In this document: in pieces, positions 1 to 4,971 of the stretch
Numbering within the stretch: position 1 is the stretch's first letter
How the letters are laid out: each line of letters starts with the position of its first letter
Assembly (NCBI GenBank): GCA_938004315.1
Contig: CALKWG010000342.1
Coordinates: forward strand, 1 to 5,732
Direction: 5' to 3'
DNA length: 5,732 nucleotides
Source of the DNA: an uncultured Spirochaetaceae bacterium
GTDB taxonomy: Bacteria > Spirochaetota > Spirochaetia > Treponematales > UBA12059
The notes under the pieces: model-generated
What the model saw: the letters and a program-made list of their open reading frames with translations, nothing else
What the model was told of the DNA's origin: nothing
Databases searched by the model: none
Translations under genes and position numbers: made by a program

Positions 1-726
1 TGGCGCGACGAGGCGTTCATACTCGACGAGCCGCATTCGCTCTTCGTGCAGTATAGCCGCTTCGGCGAGCGGGTCGACTTTCAGCTGCTCTACGGCTGGT
101 ATACCGACCAGACGCCGGACTTCGTAAGGCCGGCCGTCCTGAGCGCCGCCGCCCCCGACGATATAGAGACGGTCTACCGCAAGCGCCATGTCTTCGGCGG
201 CGCCTACGCCTTTAAGCTGGGCAGCGGCACCTTCAGCCAGGATATAGCCTTCAAGCTGACGGACGACCTGGACGGCACGGACCCCGGCGCCCGCAACGCC
301 GAGATCACCGTCAACACGCAGTATTTGGCCAACCTACCCTTCGGCATCTTAAGCCAGTTCAGCGTGGTATACGCGCACTTCATCAACCATGGCAAGCATG
401 AGCTCCAAGCGGGAGACGAAGAGGCGGCGCTCGACTACTTCGCCGAGGCGGTCCAGGGCTTCCATACCCAGCCCCTTCAGAACATCGCCTTCATCGTAGC
501 CCACTTCGAACGGCAGTTCCTGCGCGAGCGGCTCAAGGCCGAGCTCAACGTCGGCTTTTTCTTCTCGCCTGAAATCTATCTGGCTCCGCGCCTGAGTTAT
601 CACCTGAGCGACCACTGGAGCGTGGCCGGCGGCGCCGATATCAATCTCGGCGACCCGCCCGACGCAGCGTTGCGGAGGAATCCGAACGATGATAATTTTT
701 ACCTGCGCGTAGTCTTTAGGTATTGA
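1..726 (+). CDS. Outer-membrane beta-barrel protein, C-terminal part (5' end outside window)
   Basis: The frame is open from base 1, so the real start lies upstream; the GTG at 46 is internal. The 241 visible residues are rich in alternating polar/hydrophobic stretches with many Tyr and Phe, as expected for amphipathic beta strands. Examples are the segments around AEITVNTQYL, LSQFSVVYAHF and QNIAFIVAHFERQF. The protein ends in NFYLRVVFRY: counting back from the terminal Tyr, every second residue is hydrophobic (Y, F, V, L, F). This is the C-terminal beta signal read by the BAM machinery. The likely role is a porin or channel in the outer membrane. The family cannot be named with confidence; a DUF1302-like or other porin-like barrel is possible. 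The stop (TGA, 724-726) lies 15 bases before the alcohol dehydrogenase start, so the two are probably co-transcribed. The barrel assignment is fairly sure, the substrate unknown. Confidence 0.7.
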   Translation, partial: WRDEAFILDEPHSLFVQYSRFGERVDFQLLYGWYTDQTPDFVRPAVLSAAAPDDIETVYRKRHVFGGAYAFKLGSGTFSQDIAFKLTDDLDGTDPGARNAEITVNTQYLANLPFGILSQFSVVYAHFINHGKHELQAGDEEAALDYFAEAVQGFHTQPLQNIAFIVAHFERQFLRERLKAELNVGFFFSPEIYLAPRLSYHLSDHWSVAGGADINLGDPPDAALRRNPNDDNFYLRVVFRY

Positions 727-741
727 GCCAGGAGGGCCTCG

Positions 742-1947
742 ATGGGAGCGTACGTAGCGTTCGCACGGATATATCAAGGGGTATTCAAGCTCGTCTCGCC
801 GCTCATGCCCTGGCGTGAGCCCGAGCTCCTCGAAGGCCCCGGGAGCTTAGGGAGGCTTCCGGCCTTCCTCGCGGGCAAGGGCATACACAAGCCCCTGATC
901 GTAACCGACCAAGGCTTGGCCAAGCTGGGCGTCCATAAGCCCCTCATGGCGGGGCTCGAGGCGGCCGGGCTTGCGTACGCGCTCTACGACGGCACGGTAC
1001 CCAACCCGACGATACGAAACATCGAGGACGCCCTGGCTATCTATCGCGCCGAGGGCTGCGACGCCATCGTCGCCCTAGGCGGCGGCTCACCCATGGATTG
1101 CGCCAAGGGCGTCGGGGCGCGCCTGGCCCGCCCCCGGAAGAGCGTGCAGGCTATGAAGGGGCTCTTGAAGGTCGGCAGGCCCATGCCGCCCTTCGTAGCC
1201 GTGCCGACCACGGCCGGCACCGGCAGCGAGGCCACCCTGGCGGCCGTCATCTCCAACCCAGAGACCCACGAAAAGTATCCTATCAACGACCACGCCCTGA
1301 TACCGCATTACGCCGTGCTGGACCCCGAGCTGACGGTGGGGCTCCCGCCGGCCATCACCGCCACGACGGGCATGGACGCGCTCACCCATGCGGTAGAGGC
1401 CTTCATCGGCCGGAGCAATAGCGCCGAGACCGAGCGCGACGCGCTCGAGGCCGCGAGGATCATCTTCGCCGACTTGGTCGAGGCCTATATGGACGGTAGC
1501 GACGTAGAGCGGCGCGGCCGGCTCATGAAAGCCGCGTACCTGGCGGGCAAGGCCTTTACGCGCGCCTACGTCGGCTACGTGCACGCGGTCGCCCATACCC
1601 TGGGCGGATTCTACGGCGTCCCCCATGGCCTGGCCAACTCGGTGCTCCTACCTATCGTCCTAGAGTACTACGGCGCGTCGGCGGCCCCGCGCCTGGCGAT
1701 CATGGCCAAGGCAGCGGGCGTCTCCCCGCCCGACGCCGCTCCCGCCGACGCGGCGCAGGCCTTCATCGAACGAGTCAAGGCGATGAACCAGGCGATGCGG
1801 ATACCGCAGCGCATCGACGCGATCAAGGCGGCCGACGTCCCGGCCATGGTCGAGAGAGCGCTCGCCGAGGCCAACCCCCTCTACCCGGTTCCGCGCATCC
1901 TCGGCCGCGCCGAGCTTTCGGAGCTCTATCGCCTAGCCTCAGGATAG
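742..1947 (+). CDS. Iron-containing (group III) alcohol dehydrogenase
   Basis: A 401-residue cytoplasmic NAD(P)H-dependent dehydrogenase of the Fe-ADH family (PF00465), interconverting an alcohol and its aldehyde or ketone. The N-terminal half is the nucleotide-binding domain: a DGTVPNPT motif at residues 83-90 and the pyrophosphate-binding GGGSPMDCAKG at 113-123. PTTAGTGSE at 155-163 is also typical. The metal ligands, aligned to E. coli FucO (D196, H200, H263, H277), are D212 and H216 in GMDALTHAVEA, H281 in VHAVAHTLGG, and H295 in GVPHG; the conserved catalytic-region H285 is also present. Length is normal for the family, with a short N-terminal extension (AYVAFARIYQGVFK) before the first strand. 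The ATG at 742 is supported by an AGGAGGG Shine-Dalgarno at 730-736. Substrate cannot be read from sequence; butanol-, propanediol- and lactaldehyde-type enzymes share these motifs. Its stop touches that of the opposite-strand gene, with no terminator visible between. Confidence 0.93.
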   Translation: MGAYVAFARIYQGVFKLVSPLMPWREPELLEGPGSLGRLPAFLAGKGIHKPLIVTDQGLAKLGVHKPLMAGLEAAGLAYALYDGTVPNPTIRNIEDALAIYRAEGCDAIVALGGGSPMDCAKGVGARLARPRKSVQAMKGLLKVGRPMPPFVAVPTTAGTGSEATLAAVISNPETHEKYPINDHALIPHYAVLDPELTVGLPPAITATTGMDALTHAVEAFIGRSNSAETERDALEAARIIFADLVEAYMDGSDVERRGRLMKAAYLAGKAFTRAYVGYVHAVAHTLGGFYGVPHGLANSVLLPIVLEYYGASAAPRLAIMAKAAGVSPPDAAPADAAQAFIERVKAMNQAMRIPQRIDAIKAADVPAMVERALAEANPLYPVPRILGRAELSELYRLASG

Positions 1948-2415
1948 CTAGCGGCTGCTGAGTTCGATAAGGAGCTCGCCATCGACGAGCTGTATCTCGA
2001 GCCGGCCCTCAGGCAGGATCCAGAGCGCGCCTCCCCCTTCACGAGCGGACGGCGCGCCGTGCGCCCGCGTCCGATCGACGACGGCCGCGGCGAACATAGA
2101 GGCCGCGTCGGCGCCGCCCGACGGACGAATGTGGTACGAGAGCGTTTCGGCGCCGCTCGATCCGAAGCGGATTTCTATTGAAGCGTAGCCGCCGTAGAGT
2201 GGCGCCTCCCAGCCCATGAGCCCGGGGCCTTCCGTAAAGGGCGCGTTCGAGCATGAGCGTAAGGCCGTGTAGACCGAGGCGGCCTCGTGCGGCCTCATGC
2301 CCAGGCGGAGATAATCGGACTCCTGAGCGCCAACCGAAATGGCGACGACGGCCATGAAGGCGAGCGCGAGCGGGAGGCGCATGCTATAGTTCGCTACCGA
2401 AGAGGAGAGCTTCAT
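1948..2415 (-). CDS. Small exported protein of unknown function
   Basis: Encodes up to 155 residues that I do not recognise. An N-terminal signal peptide is clear: the hydrophobic core LPLALAFMAVVAISVG is followed by a plausible signal peptidase I site (VGA|Q or just after). The mature part, about 125 residues, starts with SDYLRLGMRPHEAASVY and has many short beta-like segments, ending in a strand-rich tail (RLEIQLVDGELLIELSS). The GM-P-EA segment followed later by HGAPS faintly recalls small BamE/SmpA-type envelope proteins, but this is only a resemblance. There is one Cys (residue 55), so no internal disulfide. Start choice is open. The ATG at 2415 overlaps the nuclease start, while the ATG at 2382 (residue 12) gives a more standard signal peptide beginning MRLPLALA. 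Neither has a convincing Shine-Dalgarno. Two ATT isoleucine codons, absent in the alcohol dehydrogenase, nuclease and dapF, hint at slightly different codon use. Confidence 0.65.
   Translation of the reverse strand: MKLSSSVANYSMRLPLALAFMAVVAISVGAQESDYLRLGMRPHEAASVYTALRSCSNAPFTEGPGLMGWEAPLYGGYASIEIRFGSSGAETLSYHIRPSGGADAASMFAAAVVDRTRAHGAPSAREGGGALWILPEGRLEIQLVDGELLIELSSR
2382..2390 (+). promoter_or_regulatory. Putative extended -10 promoter for the nuclease gene
   Basis: TGCTATAGT fits the extended -10 pattern TGnTATAAT with one mismatch. It would place the transcription start near 2397 and give a leader of about 17 bases holding the Shine-Dalgarno. No good -35 is visible, which extended -10 promoters can tolerate. 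It lies inside the 5' part of the opposite-strand gene. Prediction only. Confidence 0.35.
2402..2409 (+). promoter_or_regulatory. Ribosome binding site of the nuclease gene
   Basis: GAGGAGAG, ending four bases before the ATG at 2414, is a strong Shine-Dalgarno and fixes that ATG as the start, rather than the in-frame alternatives inside the signal peptide. It lies within the opposite-strand gene if that gene starts at 2415. Confidence 0.75.
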
Positions 2416-2908
2416 GGTACATGACTATAATACCAAGCCTTTAAAATGTGTACTTGCGATGGCGGTTTTTTTCATCGCCGTCGTATCGCCGGTAGCGGCG
2501 CAGTTCAGCTTCGAGGCCCGGGTGATACGCATCAGCGACGGCGATTCCCTGACGGTCCGCGCGGGGGAGAAGAATTTCAGGGTACGGCTGCACGGCGTCG
2601 ACGCGCCGGAGCGCGGCCAGGCCTTCGGGACGAAGGCGCGCGATTTCCTAGTCGACTCGGTAGCCGGGAAGGCCGTGGCGCTTCGCGTGCTCGACGTCGA
2701 TCGATACGGCCGGCTCATAGCCGAGGTCCTCATCGGGACGACGAACTGGAACCTCGAGCTCCTTAAAGCCGGCCTGGCCTGGCACTACGCCGAATACGAC
2801 GACACGCCGGCCTATAAGGCCGCCGAGGCGGCCGCGCGCGCCTCGCGGCGCGGGCTCTGGACCGAACCGGCGCCGGAGGCTCCTTGGGAGTATCGACGTA
2901 AGAATTAG
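2414..2908 (+). CDS. Secreted thermonuclease-family (SNase-like) nuclease
   Basis: A 164-residue protein with an N-terminal signal peptide (about residues 1-30; core VLAMAVFFIAVV, cleavage near PVAA|Q). One staphylococcal-nuclease OB-fold domain (PF00565) follows, at residues about 35-150. Family members hydrolyse DNA and RNA phosphodiester bonds with Ca2+. Active-site positions of the S. aureus enzyme are all present: D44 in SDGDS (equivalent to D21), R58 in FRVRLHGVDAPE (R35), D63 (D40), E66 (E43) and R100 in DRYGR (R87). The C-terminal helix and the RRGLW motif at 145-149 are also typical. It should therefore be catalytically competent and act in the periplasm or outside the cell, for example in nucleic-acid scavenging. 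The start is set by a strong Shine-Dalgarno and overlaps the divergent gene's first codon. It reads toward the hairpin at 2978-3019. The first codons are AT-rich compared with the rest. Confidence 0.92.
   Translation: MVHDYNTKPLKCVLAMAVFFIAVVSPVAAQFSFEARVIRISDGDSLTVRAGEKNFRVRLHGVDAPERGQAFGTKARDFLVDSVAGKAVALRVLDVDRYGRLIAEVLIGTTNWNLELLKAGLAWHYAEYDDTPAYKAAEAAARASRRGLWTEPAPEAPWEYRRKN
2427..2435 (-). promoter_or_regulatory. Putative extended -10 promoter for the small opposite-strand gene
   Basis: Read on the minus strand this is TGGTATTAT, matching TGnTATAAT with one mismatch, in an AT-rich patch (2421-2450) inside the nuclease signal-peptide codons. It predicts a transcription start near 2420. 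That would leave only about 5 leader bases before the ATG at 2415 (near-leaderless), but about 38 before the ATG at 2382. No clear -35. Prediction only. Confidence 0.33.
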
Positions 2909-2926
2909 GCCGAGCCAGACTCGAGC

Positions 2927-2962
2927 CGTGGGAACGCCGCCCCCACGCATGCGGCGGGCGGC
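2927..2962. other. Alternative hairpins downstream of the nuclease stop
   Basis: CGTGGG (2927-2932) can pair with CCCACG (2942-2947). Overlapping it, GCCGCCC (2936-2942) can pair with GGGCGGC (2956-2962). The two stems are mutually exclusive. They may only reflect the high GC content, or may protect the mRNA 3' end ahead of the stronger hairpin at 2978-3019. No T-run follows. Confidence 0.25.
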
Positions 2963-2977
2963 CTTCGGGCAACGAGA

Positions 2978-3019
2978 AAGCGGCCGGTTTAGGCGCATAC
3001 GCGCCATAACCGGCCGCTT
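2978..3019. terminator. Strong hairpin, probable bidirectional terminator
   Basis: A perfect 12-bp inverted repeat, AAGCGGCCGGTT (2978-2989) and AACCGGCCGCTT (3008-3019), encloses a second 5-bp stem, GGCGC/GCGCC (2992-2996 and 3001-3005), with an ATAC loop. A 2x2 mismatch separates the stems. It sits between the converging nuclease and flavoprotein genes, about 70 bases after each stop, which fits termination of both transcripts. The following T-runs are short (CTTATCAT on plus, CTTTCTCG on minus), so it is not a textbook intrinsic terminator. The rest of 2909-3090 shows no coding signal. Confidence 0.7.
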
Positions 3020-3090
3020 ATCATATGGTAAACGCTACGCGGAACGGATAGGAACGCTCGCGCTTAACCCCATTCAGTCGCGGACGCGTC

Positions 3091-4818
3091 CTAGTTCTTG
3101 GCCATGGCGGCGGCATTCTCGCCGGCGATGCGGCCGAAGGTGACGATATCCGATAGGGCGTTGCCGCCCAGGCGGTTACCGCCGTGCACGCCGCCGGTCA
3201 CCTCGCCGGCGGCGAAGAGGCCGGGGATGGCCGCGCCGTCCTCGCCCATGACCCGGGCGGAGACGTCGATCTTGACGCCGCCCATGGTGTGGTGGATGGC
3301 GGGGGTCACCTTGATGGCGTAGTACGGCGCCTGGACTAAGGCGCGCGGCATGTCCGCGCGTCCGAACTCGTCGTCCTTCTTGGCGGCGACGAAACCGTTA
3401 TAGCGCTCGACCGTGGCCGCCAAGACGGCGGGTTCGCCGCCGATGAGCGCGGCCAGGGCCTCGGGCGTCGCGGCCTCCATGACGAAGCCGGCCTTCACGT
3501 AGCTTTCGATGGCGGCCAGGCTCTTCCTGATCGAGGTATCGAAGACCAGGTAGGCGACCTTGCCCTCCTGGGCCAGGATGTCGGCGGACATGACGTCGCG
3601 GGTAGCCAGCTCGTTGCCGATGCGCCTGCCGGCCTTGTTCACGATGATGGCGCCGTTACCGCGTACGGCCTCAGTCACCATCTCGCCGCCGTCGGGGGCG
3701 TAGGTCGGGTGCGTCTGGATCTGGTCCATGTCGACCAGGGCGGCGCCGAGGGCCCGAGCCAGGCGGATGCCGTCGCCGGTAGCGCCGGGCTGGTTGGTCG
3801 TGGCGAAGCCGGCCAAGCCGGGCACGTAGCTCGCCGCGAGCTCGTTATTGGCGCCGAAGCCGCCGGTGGCCAGGACCACGGCCTTGGCGGCGACGCGGTA
3901 TTCCTTGCCGGCGACGCGTACGGTCACGCCGTCGACCGCGCCCTTCCTATCGCGCCGGATGGAGAGGACCTCGGCTTCGGTGAAGACGGACAGTCCGGGC
4001 TTAGCTTGGGCGGCGTTACCGAGGGCCTTCACGAGCTCGGGGCCGACCTTGGCGCCGCCTGAGGGCCGGTGGGTGCGGTTGACGCTGGAGCCGGCCATGC
4101 GGCCGACGTCGGAGAGGTCGCCGCCCATGCCGGCTACCCAGGCCACCGACTCGGCGCCGCGCTCGGCGAGGACGCGCACCAGGGCGGGATCGTTCAGGTT
4201 ATAGCCGCCCTTCATGGTGTCCTGGTAGAAGGTCTCGGCCGAATCGGCGATGCCTCGGGCCGCCTGGAACTCGGTGCCGGCGGCGTTCATGCCGCCGGTA
4301 GCCCTGACGGTATTGCCGCCGAGCACGCCCATCTTCTCGAAGACGGCGACCTTCGCGCCCTTGGCCGCCGCGGCGTTGGCCGCCGAGAGCCCGGCGCCGC
4401 CGCCGCCGATGACGACGACGTCGTAAGCCTTGGCGGGTACGTTCCGAGCGACCTTGCCCCTGGCGGCGCCTACGAAACCGGCTTGCGACAGCGCGTCCTT
4501 GACCGCGGCGATGAAGCCGGTACTGGACCTGGTCGCGCCGCTTACCATATCGACCTCGGCGGTATTGGCGGCGACCATGCGGCCGATGAGGGTATCGATG
4601 GCCGCGTCGCCGAGATACGGCGTCTCGTTCATTTCTAAGAGCTCGATACCGACGATCGCCTTTTCGCTCACCGTAACGGATACGCGAATGGCGCCGCCGT
4701 AGCCTTGGCCGCGGCCTTCATAGCTGCCGGCGCTATATCGCCGGGCCGAGCCGGCGCAGGCGGCGGCCATTAAGGCGACGCAGGCCACGAGGCCCGCGAG
4801 AGCATGCTTCATCTTCAT
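3091..4818 (-). CDS. Flavinylated fumarate reductase-like lipoprotein (FMN-binding plus FAD domains)
   Basis: A 575-residue extracytoplasmic flavoprotein. Residues 1-21 are an export signal with a putative relaxed lipobox (AAAC, Cys21), so it is probably a lipoprotein. Residues about 30-115 form an FMN_bind domain with the flavinylation motif DMVSGAT (90-96); Thr96 is the expected site for covalent FMN attachment by ApbE. Residues about 131-573 are the FAD_binding_2/fumarate reductase domain: GGGGAG (138-143), FAD-ribose Glu161 and a C-terminal GEVTGGVHGGNRLGGNA. Compared from memory with Shewanella Fcc3 (H365, R381, R402, H504, R544), the equivalents H370, R386, proton donor R407, H509 and R549 are all present at a constant offset. 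This favours fumarate over urocanate as acceptor, though methacrylate- or cinnamate-type substrates are not excluded. No CxxCH haem motif exists, so FMN replaces the haem domain as electron entry. AGGAG at 4824-4828 supports the start. No apbE or electron-donor gene is in the window. Confidence 0.9.
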   Translation of the reverse strand: MKMKHALAGLVACVALMAAACAGSARRYSAGSYEGRGQGYGGAIRVSVTVSEKAIVGIELLEMNETPYLGDAAIDTLIGRMVAANTAEVDMVSGATRSSTGFIAAVKDALSQAGFVGAARGKVARNVPAKAYDVVVIGGGGAGLSAANAAAAKGAKVAVFEKMGVLGGNTVRATGGMNAAGTEFQAARGIADSAETFYQDTMKGGYNLNDPALVRVLAERGAESVAWVAGMGGDLSDVGRMAGSSVNRTHRPSGGAKVGPELVKALGNAAQAKPGLSVFTEAEVLSIRRDRKGAVDGVTVRVAGKEYRVAAKAVVLATGGFGANNELAASYVPGLAGFATTNQPGATGDGIRLARALGAALVDMDQIQTHPTYAPDGGEMVTEAVRGNGAIIVNKAGRRIGNELATRDVMSADILAQEGKVAYLVFDTSIRKSLAAIESYVKAGFVMEAATPEALAALIGGEPAVLAATVERYNGFVAAKKDDEFGRADMPRALVQAPYYAIKVTPAIHHTMGGVKIDVSARVMGEDGAAIPGLFAAGEVTGGVHGGNRLGGNALSDIVTFGRIAGENAAAMAKN

Positions 4819-4828
4819 AGCTTCTCCT

Positions 4829-4849
4829 AAACAATTTATATAGTTGTTT
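4829..4849. promoter_or_regulatory. Operator-like inverted repeat before the fumarate reductase gene
   Basis: AAACAA (4829-4834) and TTGTTT (4844-4849) form a 6-bp inverted repeat with a 9-base AT-only-but-one spacer, 21 bp in all. It covers the predicted -10 edge, transcription start and the region just upstream of the Shine-Dalgarno, where a repressor would block transcription. It does not clearly match FNR/CRP or Rex sites. AT-richness makes chance symmetry possible. Confidence 0.35.
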
Positions 4850-4874
4850 TATCGATATTTTATGCTCTTGTCAA
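4846..4874 (-). promoter_or_regulatory. Predicted sigma-70-type promoter of the fumarate reductase gene
   Basis: On the minus strand a perfect -35 TTGACA (4874-4869) is followed after 17 bases by TAAAAC (4851-4846), a 4/6 match to the -10 consensus. The start of transcription would be near 4839, giving a leader of about 20 bases with the Shine-Dalgarno. The region is far more AT-rich than the surrounding DNA, as promoters in GC-rich genomes often are. Confidence 0.6.
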
Positions 4875-4960
4875 CCCTCTCTAATATGCCAATTCGATTT
4901 TCTGGATACTCAATCGCCGGCGAATCATGTATGCTCGCATCGCACTACGAAAAACGATAC

Positions 4961-4965
4961 GGAGG
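4961..4965 (+). promoter_or_regulatory. Ribosome binding site of dapF
   Basis: GGAGG lies six bases before the GTG at 4972 and supports this GTG, which also begins the expected DapF N-terminus (MRFTKMTGAGNDF), over the internal ATG at codon 6. Confidence 0.75.
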
Positions 4966-4971
4966 TAGGCC

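Noticed and set aside
349..777. 142-residue minus-strand frame over the barrel gene and the start of the dehydrogenase
   Set aside because: No Shine-Dalgarno or recognisable domain; the plus-strand barrel signature and the dehydrogenase start explain the region.
1087..1626. 179-residue open frame on minus, antisense to the alcohol dehydrogenase
   Set aside because: Composition is that of a complementary-strand shadow (rich in Gly, Arg, Val, His), without motifs or ribosome binding site, over a fully supported gene.
1911..1951. Short hairpins near the dehydrogenase stop (GAGCT/AGCTC and CTAGC/GCTAG) as a terminator
   Set aside because: Stems are only 5 bp, lie within codons, and have no T-run; not convincing as a terminator.
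4069..4638. 189-residue open frame on plus, antisense to the fumarate reductase gene
   Set aside because: It is a shadow of the GC-rich FAD-domain gene: low-complexity Gly/Ala/Asp/His composition, no family motif, and the opposite strand has clear catalytic motifs.
4868..4887. TTGTCA with TAATAT as a plus-strand dapF promoter
   Set aside because: The spacing is only 8 bases, too short for a sigma-70 promoter; the same bases are better explained as the minus-strand TTGACA of the reductase promoter.
4914..4923. 10-bp palindrome TCGCCGGCGA upstream of dapF as an operator
   Set aside because: Symmetry stops at the next base on either side, and short GC palindromes are expected by chance in this composition.
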